Positions 37,409 to 48,727 are shown, numbered from the stretch's first letter. The stretch: DNA of 64,000 bases from Listeria booriae (GCF_000766865.1 NZ_JNFA01000019.1:248001-312000); one strand, 5' to 3'. Numbers and translations: made by a program. The notes: generated from the letters alone by a model not told the origin.

Positions 37409-38695
37409 TTATTTCGTTACTTTTTCCCGAAACAAGAAAAACTGTTCTAAAATAATCGCAAAAACACTGCCTACGATAAGTCCGTTATTTAACACCGCAA
37501 TGACTGCAGCTGGCAAACCTTGTGTTGCCGTTGGAGATAAGAACATCACGCCAACACCTACCATCAGTGAAATACCGATAACAAGATATGCATTGTCTTC
37601 TCCGCTCGTAATGTTTTTTAATTCTTTTAAAGCCATAACGACCATATTTGAGAAAAGTACGAAAGTTACCGCATAGCCTACAGGAGCTGGTAACGCGCTC
37701 ATAACGTTCATAATCGGAGGGAAAAGTGTTATGCCAATGACCAGCAAACAGCCAATTAAGAACGGTTTAATCGATTTTTGTCCCGTTTGCGAAACAAAGC
37801 CAGCCGCACCAGAAATCGGTACCGAACCAATCGCTGAAAATCCGCCGCCAAGTAGTTGGTTTACACCAGAGATAAGTCCGCCGCGTTTATACCTGCTTGA
37901 ATCACTCGGTTTATTTCCCGCCACAATCGTTTCCATCAACCGGACAGATGCGACTAAATTCGTAATCAGAAGTAGCGTAATGAAAATCGCGGTTGTAATC
38001 ACGCCTGAATCAAATGTCGGTGGACCAAAAGCAAATAATTTAGGCATATCAAACCACGAATGTGCCTCGCTGACATGCGGTGCTTTTCCAGCAACTAAAA
38101 ACAAGCCCCAGCCTAATATCAAACTAAAAATAACCGAATATTGTCGTAACCACATTATTTTGGAGCGACCAAAGGCAAATGTGGCAATAATGACAATCGC
38201 GCTTAACAATGCCATCCAAGGATCCATTTTTGCATGATCCGCAGAGATTCCGAACATGCCCTTAATAAAGGAGCCGCTAAGTTGTAAAACGAGTAACATC
38301 AAATACACAAAGGTGACAGTTGGCGTGAATAATTTAGCGAGAACGCCGATAAAGCCGCTGACAGCTAAAATAATGAAAAATACACCACTGACAAGCAAGC
38401 CGCCAGACAACGCCTGTAACGCCTCAATATTCGATGTATAAAGCACACCAATAAATCCTGCGTAAATGGTAAAAACGCTCCACCACAAGCCAGCCGGACC
38501 TTCATGAATTGGCAACCTGTGCCCAAGAAGTCCTTGCAATAGCCCTGCAATACCTAATACAAAAATCGTGCGCTGCATAAAGCCTGCCGTATCTGCCGCA
38601 CTTAACTGGTATAAATCCGCAATGGCAATCGGCGCCACAATCGCAGCCGCAATCATGAAAATCATCCATTGCAAACCAGCAATACCTACTCTCAT
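37409..38695 (-). CDS. Nucleobase permease, NCS2 (uracil/xanthine) family
   Basis: 428-residue inner membrane protein with 12-14 hydrophobic segments. LPIHEGPAGLWWSVFTIY is the family's early loop. SVPISGAAGFVSQTGQKS corresponds to the NCS2 substrate-binding loop with its usual Gly and Gln/Glu residues, although it departs from the common NxG motif. A purine or pyrimidine base is the likely cargo, energised by H+ or Na+. AGAGG lies 7 bases before the ATG. I saw no purine riboswitch in the 190 bases upstream. It lies convergent with nothing and divergent from plsY. Confidence 0.82.
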   Translation of the reverse strand: MRVGIAGLQWMIFMIAAAIVAPIAIADLYQLSAADTAGFMQRTIFVLGIAGLLQGLLGHRLPIHEGPAGLWWSVFTIYAGFIGVLYTSNIEALQALSGGLLVSGVFFIILAVSGFIGVLAKLFTPTVTFVYLMLLVLQLSGSFIKGMFGISADHAKMDPWMALLSAIVIIATFAFGRSKIMWLRQYSVIFSLILGWGLFLVAGKAPHVSEAHSWFDMPKLFAFGPPTFDSGVITTAIFITLLLITNLVASVRLMETIVAGNKPSDSSRYKRGGLISGVNQLLGGGFSAIGSVPISGAAGFVSQTGQKSIKPFLIGCLLVIGITLFPPIMNVMSALPAPVGYAVTFVLFSNMVVMALKELKNITSGEDNAYLVIGISLMVGVGVMFLSPTATQGLPAAVIAVLNNGLIVGSVFAIILEQFFLFREKVTK

Positions 38696-38886
38696 CTGAA
38701 AACCTCTTTTCTTTTGTGTTATTTTCTAATATTTCGGATAATAAGAAAAACCTTTCCAACAATTTATTTTACGCCATATTTGTAAAAAAGTCTATAAAAT
38801 TAGGAGAAGCGTAGTATTATCTCATCTCTTTTTGTGTTATAATTGCCGAAGATACATAGTTCGAATTTAAAAGGGGTTTCGTACAC

Positions 38887-39480
38887 ATGGAAATGATTAT
38901 TTTACTTTGCGTTATAGCTTACATTCTCGGTTCAATTCCTTCAGGGTTATGGATTGGAAAGATTTTTTATAAGAAAGACATTCGTGATTTTGGTAGCGGC
39001 AACTTAGGTGCGACGAACTCTTTCCGCGTGCTTGGTGTCAAGCCTGGCATCGTTGTCACCGTGATGGATATTTTAAAAGGAACGGTCGCTACGCTCTTGC
39101 CGTTTTTCTTCCAACTTGATGTAAGTCATCATTTTTGGTTGCTCACTGGGGTTTTTGCGATAATTGGGCATAGTTTTCCGATATTTGCTCGCTTTAAAGG
39201 TGGGAAAGCCGTTGCCACTTCGGCGGGTGTGATTCTAGCGTACGCCCCGTGGTTATTTGTAGCCGCGCTCCTGATTTTTGTCATTTCACTCAAGTTAAGC
39301 AAATTCGTGTCGCTAAGCTCGATGATCGCAGCAACTAGCGCTTTGATTATTTCAATTTTCTCGTTTGATTGGATATTAGTTGGCATCATAGCAGCCATCG
39401 CCGCATTTATTATTTATCGCCATATTCCAAACATTAAACGCATCAAAAAAGGCGAAGAACCTAAAATAACATGGATGTAA
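38887..39480 (+). CDS. plsY: Glycerol-3-phosphate acyltransferase PlsY
   Basis: 197-residue membrane enzyme that transfers an acyl group from acyl-phosphate to glycerol-3-phosphate, the first step in phospholipid synthesis. The motifs [27 protein letters not shown] and [16 protein letters not shown] are the three conserved active-site loops. Five or so membrane helices. An AAAGGGG site precedes the ATG, and TATAAT near 38836 is a probable -10. A terminator shared with the convergent gene follows the stop. Confidence 0.96.
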   Translation: MEMIILLCVIAYILGSIPSGLWIGKIFYKKDIRDFGSGNLGATNSFRVLGVKPGIVVTVMDILKGTVATLLPFFFQLDVSHHFWLLTGVFAIIGHSFPIFARFKGGKAVATSAGVILAYAPWLFVAALLIFVISLKLSKFVSLSSMIAATSALIISIFSFDWILVGIIAAIAAFIIYRHIPNIKRIKKGEEPKITWM

Positions 39481-39519
39481 AAAAGGCTTGGCGCCCGAAT
39501 GAGTGCCAAGTCTTTTCTT
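39479..39519. terminator. Bidirectional terminator after plsY
   Basis: AAAAGGCTTGGC...GCCAAGTCTTTT stem (one G-T pair) between convergent plsY and the yneQ-lacX fusion. Confidence 0.8.
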
Positions 39520-39523
39520 TGGA

Positions 39524-40705
39524 TTAACCGATAGTAATCGTGTATTCACTATTAAATGCGGCGCCAATAGCAAGCGTTTCAATCGCCTGCTTGTCTTTTA
39601 GCTCAACAGACGGGCCTTGCGTATCAGCAATACCGAACCACGGTTCAATACATAAGAACGGCGTGCCTGGTTTTGGCGTCCATAAACCGACAAATTTGAA
39701 ATCTGGAAACGCTACTTTAACAAAATGACGGTTTTTGCGAGAACGGATTGTTACTTCATTTTTTGTAAGTCCTTCAAAAATAAGCGCGTCATTTCCGAAT
39801 AGCTCGTAATTAAGCGGTAATTTCTTCGTTTTTCCGATTTCCTTCTTCTCACCAGATAAATAAGCACCAGCAAGCGTTAGCGAATCCAATTGCTCCTCCG
39901 CGCCAAAATCAAGGTAATAGTCCTCAAACGTTTCACCAGCAACAAATGGCACGTTAAACGCTGGATGCGCGCCGATAGAGAAGTACATCGTCTTGTCGTC
40001 TAAATTCTCGACATGGTACCCTACATGAATCGTGCCACCATCTAATCGGTATGCGATTTCTAATGCAAAACGGAACGGGTAAATCGCTAAGGATTCTTCG
40101 TCATATTCTAGTCGCAACGTGATCGCCTCATCGCTTTGTTTTACCACTTGAAAAACACGATCCCGTGCAAATCCGTGCTGTCCTAAATGAAAAGCCTCGC
40201 CGTCTACGAAATACGTATCCTCCACTAATCGGCCAACCGTTGGAAATAAGACCGGTGCGCGTCTTGCCCAATACTCACCATCGCCATGCCATAAAAATTC
40301 TTTTTGCGAGTTCTTATCGAAAATACGCGTTAACTCCGCGCCATCTTCTTTTAATTCTACTAATAATGCATCATTTTCTAATTTTAACATCGTCTCGTCA
40401 CCATCCAAATGAAATCGCTCTATTTGATCCCATATGCCTTCTTTTTTTAATACGGTTCGTTGTATTTCTCCAAACAAATCATAGTGAGGATACCCATTGT
40501 GACGGCTATCAATCCACTCTGGCTTAAAACCATACGACGCGCCCCATGCCTTTAACTTCTCGATATCCGCGCTAGCCGCCTTTGTCACCGTTTTTGAATC
40601 CGGAAAACGATTATCTAGCCAGTAATGCGTCAAAAAAGCAATTTCGCCACTGTCCGCTCGTTTTTTCCATGCTTCTAATTCTGCTCGTTTGACACCAAAA
40701 GCCAT
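39524..40705 (-). CDS. Fusion of YneQ-like domain with LacX-type aldose epimerase
   Basis: 393-residue protein with two parts usually encoded separately. Residues 1-100 (MAFGVKRAELEAWKKRADSG, FLTHYWLDNRFPDSKTVTK, the WIDSRHNGYPHYDLFGE region) match the small YneQ protein of Bacillales. Residues 106-393 (MLKLENDALLVELKEDGAEL, GQHGFARDRVF, IGAHPAFNVP, LCIEPWFGIAD) are a galactose mutarotase-like LacX epimerase with a catalytic His in GAHPAFN and an acid in CIEPW. The frame is continuous across the join. A GGATGGTGA sequence lies 5-15 bases before ATG 40390, like a relic ribosome site, so the epimerase may also be made alone. Overlap-free, 8 bases after yneP. Confidence 0.88.
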   Translation of the reverse strand: MAFGVKRAELEAWKKRADSGEIAFLTHYWLDNRFPDSKTVTKAASADIEKLKAWGASYGFKPEWIDSRHNGYPHYDLFGEIQRTVLKKEGIWDQIERFHLDGDETMLKLENDALLVELKEDGAELTRIFDKNSQKEFLWHGDGEYWARRAPVLFPTVGRLVEDTYFVDGEAFHLGQHGFARDRVFQVVKQSDEAITLRLEYDEESLAIYPFRFALEIAYRLDGGTIHVGYHVENLDDKTMYFSIGAHPAFNVPFVAGETFEDYYLDFGAEEQLDSLTLAGAYLSGEKKEIGKTKKLPLNYELFGNDALIFEGLTKNEVTIRSRKNRHFVKVAFPDFKFVGLWTPKPGTPFLCIEPWFGIADTQGPSVELKDKQAIETLAIGAAFNSEYTITIG

Positions 40706-40713
40706 TTTCTCAC

Positions 40714-41133
40714 CTACTTCATTGCTTCTAAATACGCTTCATGCCATTTTGGGAATGTCCGGCGCATACTTACCGGTTTGAAATCGTCTTTACGCACCGC
40801 GATATGCTCTGTTTCGCCAGTTATATGTAATTGTTCGCCGTCCTGCTGCCTAATTTCATAACCATACACAACCCGAAAACCATCATACGACTTAATCCAC
40901 GTTTTCACAACCGCAGTCTGCCCGTATTTCATCGCCTGCTTATAAGAAAGATGCACATCCAAGACTGGCGAAATATAGCCCTCTTGCTCCATATCAAAAT
41001 ACCGCAACCCAATACTCTCTAAAAACTCGGTACGGCCAATCTCCATCCAAACTAAATAATTCGCATGATACACAATGCCCATCTGATCTGTCTCTGCATA
41101 CCGCACGACAATCGTCGACTCGTGATACTTCAC
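40714..41133 (-). CDS. yneP: Acyl-CoA thioesterase, 4HBT (YbgC/YneP) family
   Basis: 139-residue hotdog-fold thioesterase. The active-site motif ETDQMGIVYHANYLVWMEIGR is the 4-hydroxybenzoyl-CoA thioesterase type with aspartate as catalyst. It probably hydrolyses a short acyl-CoA; the substrate is not known. The GTG at 41133 is preferred because GGAGGG lies 6 bases before it and gives MKYHESTIVVRYAETD; the ATG at 41139 has no spacing and that at 41151 lies ahead of the site. It is followed by the yneQ-lacX fusion in the same direction, as yneP-yneQ in B. subtilis. Confidence 0.9.
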   Translation of the reverse strand: MKYHESTIVVRYAETDQMGIVYHANYLVWMEIGRTEFLESIGLRYFDMEQEGYISPVLDVHLSYKQAMKYGQTAVVKTWIKSYDGFRVVYGYEIRQQDGEQLHITGETEHIAVRKDDFKPVSMRRTFPKWHEAYLEAMK

Positions 41134-41169
41134 AATCATCCCTCCTGCCATTCATTCTACCACGATAAA

Positions 41170-41206
41170 AAAACTTCCACAATGATAATAATCGTGGAAG
41201 TTCTAT
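41170..41206 (-). terminator. codY terminator
   Basis: Perfect 9-base stem AACTTCCAC/GTGGAAGTT on the minus strand with a T-run after it. Confidence 0.9.
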
Positions 41207-41213
41207 TCTTTCA

Positions 41214-41993
41214 TTAATGATTTTTTAGTTTTTCTAATTCTACTAGGAATTTATCATTCAAGACACGAATGAATGTCCCTTTCATACCTAGCGAACGAGA
41301 ATCAATAACGCCAGCACTTTCTAGTTTACGCAATGCATTAACGATTACAGAACGCGTAATACCTACACGGTCAGCAATTTTTGAAGCTACTAGCAAACCT
41401 TCTTTGCCATTTAGCTCATCGAAAATGTGCTCAATTGCTTCTAATTCACTATAAGATAACGAGCTGATTGCCATTTGAACAACCGCACGGCTACGAGCTT
41501 CTTCTTCGATTTCTTCTGCTTTTTCATGCAAGATTTCCATACCAACAACTGTTCCGCCGTATTCAGCAAGCAACAAATCGTCATCCGTGAAATCATTTTC
41601 TAAACGAGAAAGAATCAATGTACCAAGACGCTCGCCACCACCTACGATAGGAACGATTGTAGTTAAGCCTTTCACGAACAAATCGCTATTTTCGATTGGG
41701 AACGCTGTGTATTGGCTAGAAACTTCTAAGTTTGAAGATGTTTCATTGACATTAAATAGGCTATTTGTGTACTCCTCAGGGAATTGGCGCTCTACTAACA
41801 TTTGTTTCATACGCGCGTTTTCGATTGGCAACACTTCGGAATAACCTAACAGCTTTCCTTTACGGCTTACTACATACGTATTTGCTTCGATAACATCGGC
41901 TAACGTATCTGCCATTTCTTTAAAGTTAACCGTTTTACCTGCTGCGTTTTGTAACATGGCATTAATTTTTCTTGTTTTTGCTAATAAATTCAT
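41214..41993 (-). CDS. codY: Global nutrient-responsive regulator CodY
   Basis: 259-residue repressor that binds branched-chain amino acids and GTP and controls metabolism and virulence genes. The N-terminal GAF domain (from [22 protein letters not shown] to about residue 155) holds the isoleucine pocket; the C-terminal winged helix [27 protein letters not shown] binds DNA. Length and sequence are typical of Firmicutes CodY. GGAGG precedes the ATG. It is the last gene of the conserved xerC-hslV-hslU-codY operon and is followed by a strong terminator. Confidence 0.97.
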   Translation of the reverse strand: MNLLAKTRKINAMLQNAAGKTVNFKEMADTLADVIEANTYVVSRKGKLLGYSEVLPIENARMKQMLVERQFPEEYTNSLFNVNETSSNLEVSSQYTAFPIENSDLFVKGLTTIVPIVGGGERLGTLILSRLENDFTDDDLLLAEYGGTVVGMEILHEKAEEIEEEARSRAVVQMAISSLSYSELEAIEHIFDELNGKEGLLVASKIADRVGITRSVIVNALRKLESAGVIDSRSLGMKGTFIRVLNDKFLVELEKLKNH

Positions 41994-42014
41994 TATTAGT
42001 CCTCCTAAAAATTT

Positions 42015-43415
42015 TTATAATATGAATTGCGTTAAATCTTTATCCTTCATAATTGTAGCTAATTTATCATTCACATAACTTTCTGTTACAGTGACTGATT
42101 CAAGTGTAATCTCAGGCGCTTCAAAAAGCAAATCTTCCAGTAGCTTCTCCAAGATAGTATGCAATCTTCTGGCACCGATATTGTCCGTCTCTTGGTTGAC
42201 ATGAAAAGCAATCTCAGCTAATCGCTCCACGGCTTCCTTCGTAAAAATAAGTTCAATATCTTCTGTCTTCAGTAATGCTTTATATTGTTTAATTAGCGCA
42301 TTATCCGGCTCCGTCAATATCTTAACGAAATCTTCTTGGGATAACTTATCTAACTCAATCCGAATTGGAAAACGACCTTGTAATTCAGGAATAAGATCCG
42401 ACGGCTTAGACATATGAAAAGCGCCCGCCGCAATGAATAAAATATATTCCGTATTTACAGTTCCGTATTTTGTTGCAATTTGTGAACCTTCTACAATCGG
42501 CAAAATGTCTCGTTGGACACCTTCACGCGAAACTTGGGCATTTCCCCCGCCTTGTCCACCACTTGCAATTTTGTCTATTTCATCAATAAAGATAATTCCC
42601 ATTTGTTCTGCGCGCAAAATAGCTTCTGACGACACTTCATCTTGATCGATTAATTTCGATGCTTCATCTTCGAACAATACTTTCCGTGCTTCTTTCACTG
42701 TCACTTTACGCTTCTTCGTTTTAGCTGGGAACAAACCTGAAAACGCATCTTGCATTCCACCCATCTGATCCATCCCAGTACCTCGGAACATATCAGCCAT
42801 TGGGCTTTGTTGTTCTTTGACTTCAACGGTGACATAATCATTATCTAAATCCCCGTTTTTTAATTGCCATTCGATTTGGCTACGTTTAGAACGCACTGTA
42901 TCATCTTCTGGCTCTGTCTCTTCTTCTTGCTGTTGATTTCCACCGCCAAATAGCATTTCTAACGGGTTTTGCGATGTTTGTTTCTGCTTTTTCTTACTCG
43001 GCGCAAGCAACTTCACAAGACGCTTCTCCGCATTTTCTTCTGCTTTCACACGAACGAGTTGCATCTTTTCTTCTTTTACAAGCCGAACAGACACTTCCAC
43101 TAAATCACGTACCATCGATTCTACATCACGTCCAACATAGCCGACTTCCGTAAATTTCGTTGCTTCTACTTTGGAAAATGGTGCGCGAACAATTTTGGCA
43201 ATACGACGAGCGATTTCAGTTTTCCCGACACCCGTTGGTCCAATCATCAAAATATTCTTAGGAATTACTTCGTCGCGTATATCATCCGCCATCAATGAAC
43301 GGCGATATCGATTTCTTAACGCAACAGCTACCGATTTCTTAGCACCAGTTTGCCCGATGATGTATTGATCTAGTTTTTCAACGATTTGGCGTGGTGTTAA
43401 ATTCACATTTGACAA
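42015..43415 (-). CDS. hslU: ATP-dependent protease ATPase subunit HslU (ClpY)
   Basis: 466-residue AAA+ unfoldase that feeds substrates to HslV. Walker [10 protein letters not shown] near residue 57, the [14 protein letters not shown] pore region, an inserted intermediate domain of about residues 110-235 that is acidic and Gln-rich, Walker [11 protein letters not shown] and sensor-2 [10 protein letters not shown] are visible. It starts with TTG, with GGAGTGGATCGAT upstream. It lies 14 bases after hslV and 21 before codY in the operon. Confidence 0.96.
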   Translation of the reverse strand: MSNVNLTPRQIVEKLDQYIIGQTGAKKSVAVALRNRYRRSLMADDIRDEVIPKNILMIGPTGVGKTEIARRIAKIVRAPFSKVEATKFTEVGYVGRDVESMVRDLVEVSVRLVKEEKMQLVRVKAEENAEKRLVKLLAPSKKKQKQTSQNPLEMLFGGGNQQQEEETEPEDDTVRSKRSQIEWQLKNGDLDNDYVTVEVKEQQSPMADMFRGTGMDQMGGMQDAFSGLFPAKTKKRKVTVKEARKVLFEDEASKLIDQDEVSSEAILRAEQMGIIFIDEIDKIASGGQGGGNAQVSREGVQRDILPIVEGSQIATKYGTVNTEYILFIAAGAFHMSKPSDLIPELQGRFPIRIELDKLSQEDFVKILTEPDNALIKQYKALLKTEDIELIFTKEAVERLAEIAFHVNQETDNIGARRLHTILEKLLEDLLFEAPEITLESVTVTESYVNDKLATIMKDKDLTQFIL

Positions 43416-43429
43416 ATCGATCCACTCCT

Positions 43430-43957
43430 TTACAATTGTTCTACGATAATGTTGTCATTCGTAAATACGCAGATTTCTGATGCAATGTCCAGCGCATTCT
43501 TAGCAATATCCTTTGCCTCTAGCTGATCACCGTTAAATCGTTTCATCGCCCGACCAGCTGCAAGCGCATAATTACCACCAGAACCTATTGCTAAAATGCC
43601 ATCGTCCGGTTCAATAACCTCGCCAGTTCCTGATACTAGCAACAACTTCTCATCGTTCATCACGATAAGCATCGCTTCTAGCTTGCGCAACACATTGTCA
43701 CTGCGCCATTGTTTCGCAAGTTCGACTGCTGCGCGCTCTAGATTTCCGTTATACTCATTTAATTTGCCTTCAAATTTCTCAAATAGCGTAAAAGCATCTG
43801 CTACCGAACCCGCAAATCCTGCCACTACTTTATCATGAAAAAGGCGTCTTACTTTTTTCGCAGTATGTTTCATCACGACAGAATTGCCTAGTGTCACTTG
43901 GCCATCACCTGCCATCGCAGAATTCCCATTATGACGAATCGCAAATATCGTTGTCAT
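43430..43957 (-). CDS. hslV: ATP-dependent protease subunit HslV (ClpQ)
   Basis: 175-residue proteasome-like peptidase subunit. After removal of the first Met, the sequence [24 protein letters not shown] starts with threonine, the proteasome-type nucleophile. [14 protein letters not shown] and [23 protein letters not shown] are typical. In B. subtilis the equivalent (CodW) begins with a few extra residues and uses serine, so the short N-terminus here is a real difference from that model. GGAGGCGTGTAA lies before the ATG. It sits between xerC and hslU. Confidence 0.96.
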   Translation of the reverse strand: MTTIFAIRHNGNSAMAGDGQVTLGNSVVMKHTAKKVRRLFHDKVVAGFAGSVADAFTLFEKFEGKLNEYNGNLERAAVELAKQWRSDNVLRKLEAMLIVMNDEKLLLVSGTGEVIEPDDGILAIGSGGNYALAAGRAMKRFNGDQLEAKDIAKNALDIASEICVFTNDNIIVEQL

Positions 43958-43982
43958 TTACACACGCCTCCATTCTTAAAAA

Positions 43983-44885
43983 TTAAGCTCTTGGATGATG
44001 TTTCATATACGTATCCTTCAAATGTTCTTTCGTTACATGTGTATAAATTTGTGTGGAAGAAAGACTCGCATGTCCCAATAACTCTTGAACTGTCCGCATG
44101 TCAGCACCATTATTTAGCAAATCCGTCGCAAACGTATGACGTAACATGTGCGGATGAATTTTTCGCGTCAGCGCGGCCTTTTCAATGACCTTGCTTAAAC
44201 AATAACGAATGCCTCTTGGAGTTAGCGGATCCCCGTAATGATTTACCAATAAATAGTTATGCTCTTTTTGATGATGCTCCATCAGCACATCACGACTACC
44301 GATTGTATAATCATTCACAGCGTCCAACGCAAAAGCCCCAAATGGAACGTATCTCTCCTTGTTCCCTTTTCCCCTAATTAAAATGGCTTGATAGGTCTGA
44401 TCAATATCGGGCAACAAAATACCAGCGCACTCGCTCACACGAATCCCAGTCGCATACAGTATTTCCAGCAAAGCTCGATCACGTAAGGTTAGCGGGTCAT
44501 TATTATCATATACAACACCAAACAAAGCTTCCATTTCTTGTGAATAAAAAAACTTTGGTAAGCGCAACTGCTTCTTCGTATGCGATACTGACGCAAAAGG
44601 ATTCTCTGTCATAACTCCTTCTCGCAATAAAAAGGCATAAAAACTGCGCAAACTTGAAATTTTCCTAGCTACAGTTGTGCGAGCAAATTCCTTTTTGCGT
44701 AAATATGTCAAATACAATCTCACATCAGCATATGCCACGTCCGCAAATTGTGCAATAGCCTCTTCTACCATAAATTGATGAAAGTCTTGAATATCGTGAA
44801 GATAGTTAATATTAGTATGTTCTGAATAATTGCGCTCAGTGCTTAAATAATTGCTAAACTCTTGCTCCCAATTTCGCCCTGTCAT
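43983..44885 (-). CDS. xerC: Tyrosine recombinase XerC (CodV)
   Basis: 300-residue site-specific recombinase that, with XerD, resolves chromosome dimers at dif. An N-terminal SAM-like core-binding domain precedes the catalytic domain with the tetrad Arg in [11 protein letters not shown], His-x-x-Arg in [14 protein letters not shown], His in [14 protein letters not shown] and the Tyr following. The ATG at 44885 has GAGGTG upstream; an earlier ATG at 44942 lacks a site. First gene of the xerC-hslV-hslU-codY operon. The 255 bases upstream to trmFO contain the trmFO terminator and no further gene. Confidence 0.96.
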   Translation of the reverse strand: MTGRNWEQEFSNYLSTERNYSEHTNINYLHDIQDFHQFMVEEAIAQFADVAYADVRLYLTYLRKKEFARTTVARKISSLRSFYAFLLREGVMTENPFASVSHTKKQLRLPKFFYSQEMEALFGVVYDNNDPLTLRDRALLEILYATGIRVSECAGILLPDIDQTYQAILIRGKGNKERYVPFGAFALDAVNDYTIGSRDVLMEHHQKEHNYLLVNHYGDPLTPRGIRYCLSKVIEKAALTRKIHPHMLRHTFATDLLNNGADMRTVQELLGHASLSSTQIYTHVTKEHLKDTYMKHHPRA

Positions 44886-45089
44886 CACATTTATACACCT
44901 CTCAAACAAGTCAATCGTAACACACATGGTGTGATGTTGCAATAATTTTATACATTTTTCGCAACCTTTCGAATTGAACCTGGAAAGTGTAAATTAAACG
45001 AGCAAACGTTAAGCCTAAGCGATTTCCACAAATAGTTAATTTTTCAGTTTGTTCAGATTCTATCACTACTTACCGTACCTCATAGTACA

Positions 45090-45138
45090 AAACACGTGAT
45101 AATACGACTTCATGTCACACATAAAGCCGTATTTTCGA
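45090..45138 (-). terminator. Probable trmFO terminator hairpin
   Basis: AATACGGCTTTATGT-GTG-ACATGAAGTCGTATT forms a 15-base stem with two G-T pairs on the minus strand; the following T-run is poor. Confidence 0.55.
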
Positions 45139-45141
45139 TTT

Positions 45142-46446
45142 TTATAAAGTAGGGAGTACTTCTTTTACCGCTTCAATGGCGCGATTGGCATGTTGTTCAT
45201 TTCTTTCTTGCTTACCGCGAATGCGTTGCGGTAAATCTGGGAACAAACCAAAATTCACGTTCATTGGTTGGAATGTTTTCGTGTTTGTATTCGTAATATA
45301 GTACGCCATACTACCGATTGCAGTTTCTGGTGGGAATACAACTAATGGTTCGCCTAAAACAAGACGTGCAGCATTAATTCCTGCAGCTAATCCACTTGCC
45401 GCTGATTCCACATAACCTTCGACCCCTGTCATTTGTCCAGCAAAGAATAAATCTTGACGTTCTTTTAATTGGTATGTTGGCAATAATACTTTCGGTGAAT
45501 TAATAAAAGTATTCCGGTGCATCACGCCATAACGAACAATCTCTGCGTTTTCTAATCCAGGAATCATTTGGAATACACGTTTTTGATCGCCCCATTTTAA
45601 ATGCGTTTGGAAGCCAACCATATTATACAATGTACCCGCAGCATCATCTTGACGTAATTGCAAAACAGCATATGGACGTTTACCAGTTTTGGGATCTTCT
45701 AAGCCAACAGGTTTCATCGGTCCGAAAAGCATAGTCTTAATACCACGTTTTGCCATAACTTCAATTGGCATACAACCTTCAAAAAAGATTTCTTTTTCAA
45801 ATTCTTTTAATTCTGCTGTTTCCGCTGTTACTAACGCTTCATGAAAAGCATTAAACTCTTCTTCTGTCATTGGACAGTTCAGATAAGCCGCTTCTCCTTT
45901 ATCATATCTTGATTTCAAATATACTTTATCCATATCAATACTATCTTGCTCAATAATTGGTGCAGCAGCATCGTAGAAATAAAGATATTCTTCACCTGTT
46001 AGTTCTTTGATTTTCCCAGCTAAGGCTTCACTTGTTAGCGGTCCTGTAGCTATAATCGTTGGCCCCTCAGGTATCTCTGTAATTTCCTCGTGATGTACCG
46101 TTACATTTGGATGCCCTTTAACTTTCTCTGTAACATACCCAGAAAATTCGTGACGGTCAACGGCTAAGGCACCTCCAGCTGGGACAGAAGCTTTATCTGC
46201 TGCTTCGATAATAATCGAATCTAGCAAACGCATTTCTTCTTTAATAACACCAACCGCGTTTGTCATCCCATTTGCACGCAACGAGTTACTGCATACTAGC
46301 TCTGCAAATTTATCGGTATGATGTGCGGGTGTTTGCTTTACTGGGCGCATTTCATATAAATCTACTTTAATTCCACGTTTAGCAAGTTGCCATGCTGCCT
46401 CACTTCCAGCAAGTCCAGCGCCGATTACATTAACTTTCTTTTCCAT
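45142..46446 (-). CDS. trmFO: Folate-dependent tRNA (uracil-5-)-methyltransferase TrmFO
   Basis: 434-residue FAD enzyme that makes ribothymidine at position 54 of the tRNA T-loop using methylene-THF. The FAD-binding [21 protein letters not shown] is at the N-terminus, and CSNSLRANG and [12 protein letters not shown] carry the two catalytic cysteines. The ATG at 46446 has AGGGGGATATA before it; the frame could open 18 codons earlier without a ribosome site. It follows topA by 65 bases and is probably co-transcribed. Confidence 0.96.
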   Translation of the reverse strand: MEKKVNVIGAGLAGSEAAWQLAKRGIKVDLYEMRPVKQTPAHHTDKFAELVCSNSLRANGMTNAVGVIKEEMRLLDSIIIEAADKASVPAGGALAVDRHEFSGYVTEKVKGHPNVTVHHEEITEIPEGPTIIATGPLTSEALAGKIKELTGEEYLYFYDAAAPIIEQDSIDMDKVYLKSRYDKGEAAYLNCPMTEEEFNAFHEALVTAETAELKEFEKEIFFEGCMPIEVMAKRGIKTMLFGPMKPVGLEDPKTGKRPYAVLQLRQDDAAGTLYNMVGFQTHLKWGDQKRVFQMIPGLENAEIVRYGVMHRNTFINSPKVLLPTYQLKERQDLFFAGQMTGVEGYVESAASGLAAGINAARLVLGEPLVVFPPETAIGSMAYYITNTNTKTFQPMNVNFGLFPDLPQRIRGKQERNEQHANRAIEAVKEVLPTL

Positions 46447-46511
46447 TATATCCCCCTGTTCAGAACAATAGCAACGCATAGGAAATCCCGCTATTGCCAT
46501 TGTTCTTATTC

Positions 46512-48590
46512 CTATTGTTGTGGTTCTTCTTTATAATCACAATGTGTACATTGAATCTGCACACCTTTTTTCAGTTTCTTCTCAACAAGTGCTTTTTCAT
46601 TACACTTCGGACATGGACGCGCAATTGGTTTGTCCCAAGAAACATAATCACAAGCTGGATAACGATCACATCCATAGAATATCCGTTTCTTCTTGCTCTT
46701 ACGTTCAATTACCTGCCCTTCGTTACATTTCGGACATGTCACACCAATTTCTTTCACAATTGGCTTCGTATTACGGCAATCCGGGAATCGACTACAAGCT
46801 AAGAACTTGCCGTATTTCCCCATTTTAAATACCATAGGCGCACCACAAAGATCACAATCAATCCCTGCTGGCTCATCTTTAATCTCGATTTTTTCCATTT
46901 CTTTATCTGCGCGCTCTACATTCTTTTCAAAGCCTTGATAGAACTGATCGATGACTTTAACCCATTGCATATCGCCATGTTCTACTTCATCAAGTTCTGC
47001 TTCCATATTTGCTGTAAATTGCACATCTAAAATCTCAGGGAAATAATCGCGAATAAGTTCATGCACGATTTCACCTAGTTCAGTTGGTACAAAACGTTTA
47101 TTGTCTAGTGACACATAGTTTCTTCTTTGAATCGTATCTAAGGTTGGTGAATACGTAGAAGGTCTCCCAATACCAATTTCCTCAAGCGTCTTAACTAATC
47201 GCGCCTCTGTAAAACGTGGTGGTGGCTGTGTGAAATGTTGGCGCTGTTCTAGGGATTGTGACTCTACTTTATCACCTTTTTTAAGGTCTGGTAGAATATT
47301 TTCTTTTTCCTCTTTATTGTCATCGTTACTTTCAACGTAGACTTTCATAAATCCAGCGAATTTAATTTTCGAACCATTCGCGCGGAACATGACACCATTG
47401 TTATCTAGGTCCACTCGCATCGTATCCAAAACAGCTGGAGCCATTTGACTTGCGATAAATCGTTCCCAGATAAGGCGATACAGTCGTAATTGATCACGAC
47501 CAAGATATTCTTTCACTTCTTGTGGGGAACGCATTGCACTTGTTGGACGGATAGCTTCATGGGCATCTTGTGCACCTTTGGCCTTCTTATCATTACGTTT
47601 GTTAGCGCGTGCGAACTCTTTTCCATAATTCTCATTGATAAAAGTTGCCGCTTCTTGTGTTGCCGTATCCGAAATACGTGTAGAATCGGTACGCATATAG
47701 GTAATTAAACCAACAGTTCCTTGTCGACCTAGCGCAATACCTTCATATAATTGTTGTGCTAACATCATTGTTTTACGTGTGCGGAAATTTAACTTACGCG
47801 CGGCTTCTTGTTGTAGTGACGATGTCGTAAATGGTGCTGCTGGATTACGCAGACGTTCTTTCTTTACAACATCTATAACTTCAAACTGCTTACCTTTAAT
47901 CGTTGACATTACTTCCTTCACGTCATCTACATTGGAAAGCTTTTTCTTCTTGCCGTTCGTACCGTAAAAGTTCGCTTGAAACTCTTTCTTGCCTTTCTTA
48001 AAGTTCCCATCAATCGTCCAATATTCTTCTGGAATGAAGGCTTTAATCTCATTTTCACGATCAATAACTAATTTCAAAGCTACGGATTGTACGCGTCCTG
48101 CACTAAGTCCTTTTTTCACTTTCTTCCATAGAATAGGGCTAATATTATAACCAACAAGACGGTCTAATATACGGCGTGCTTGTTGTGCGTCTACTAAATC
48201 CATATCAATTTTACGCGGATGCTTAAATGATTCTTTTACAGCATCTTTTGTAATTTCATTGAAAACAACGCGAAGGTCATCTGTTTGGTCTAAACCTAAG
48301 CTATTCGCAAGGTGCCAAGCAATTGCTTCACCCTCGCGATCTGGATCGGCTGCGAGATAGACTTTCTTCACTTTCTTAGCTGCTTGTTTCAATTCTTTTA
48401 AAATAGGGCCTTTCCCGCGAATTGTAATGTAACGCGGTTCAAAATTATTTTCTGTATCGACACCCATCTGGCTTTTTGGTAAATCACGAATATGTCCCAT
48501 AGATGCTTTTACTTTGTATTTCTTTCCAAGATATTTCTCAATTGTCTTTGCTTTTGCTGGTGATTCTACTATTACTAAATAATCAGCCAT
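46512..48590 (-). CDS. topA: DNA topoisomerase I
   Basis: 692-residue type IA topoisomerase relaxing negative supercoils. The TOPRIM domain ([32 protein letters not shown]) and the active-site tyrosine in [14 protein letters not shown] are intact. Three C-terminal zinc ribbons are visible: [42 protein letters not shown]. Its promoter lies about 140 bases upstream, leaving a structured 5' leader. GGAGGAATGA precedes the ATG. The dprA-topA-trmFO order is conserved. Confidence 0.97.
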   Translation of the reverse strand: MADYLVIVESPAKAKTIEKYLGKKYKVKASMGHIRDLPKSQMGVDTENNFEPRYITIRGKGPILKELKQAAKKVKKVYLAADPDREGEAIAWHLANSLGLDQTDDLRVVFNEITKDAVKESFKHPRKIDMDLVDAQQARRILDRLVGYNISPILWKKVKKGLSAGRVQSVALKLVIDRENEIKAFIPEEYWTIDGNFKKGKKEFQANFYGTNGKKKKLSNVDDVKEVMSTIKGKQFEVIDVVKKERLRNPAAPFTTSSLQQEAARKLNFRTRKTMMLAQQLYEGIALGRQGTVGLITYMRTDSTRISDTATQEAATFINENYGKEFARANKRNDKKAKGAQDAHEAIRPTSAMRSPQEVKEYLGRDQLRLYRLIWERFIASQMAPAVLDTMRVDLDNNGVMFRANGSKIKFAGFMKVYVESNDDNKEEKENILPDLKKGDKVESQSLEQRQHFTQPPPRFTEARLVKTLEEIGIGRPSTYSPTLDTIQRRNYVSLDNKRFVPTELGEIVHELIRDYFPEILDVQFTANMEAELDEVEHGDMQWVKVIDQFYQGFEKNVERADKEMEKIEIKDEPAGIDCDLCGAPMVFKMGKYGKFLACSRFPDCRNTKPIVKEIGVTCPKCNEGQVIERKSKKKRIFYGCDRYPACDYVSWDKPIARPCPKCNEKALVEKKLKKGVQIQCTHCDYKEEPQQ

Positions 48591-48727
48591 TATTCATTCC
48601 TCCCTAATTTGGGATACGCATTTAAGACAGCGGAGCGCGCCGTATTTAATTCTACCGACAATCAGCTTCCGTTTTCTAAATAGTCTCCAACTCTGAATTA
48701 CAAAATTAAATTTGTAATCAGTAGTAA

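Noticed and set aside
38502-38762. Cysteine-rich small open frame at the start of the permease gene
   Set aside because: Out-of-frame shadow of the permease; the cysteines come from reading membrane-helix codons in another frame.
38696-38886. Purine riboswitch before the nucleobase permease
   Set aside because: No purine aptamer core or paired loops found; the region is A/T-rich with only promoter-like sequences.
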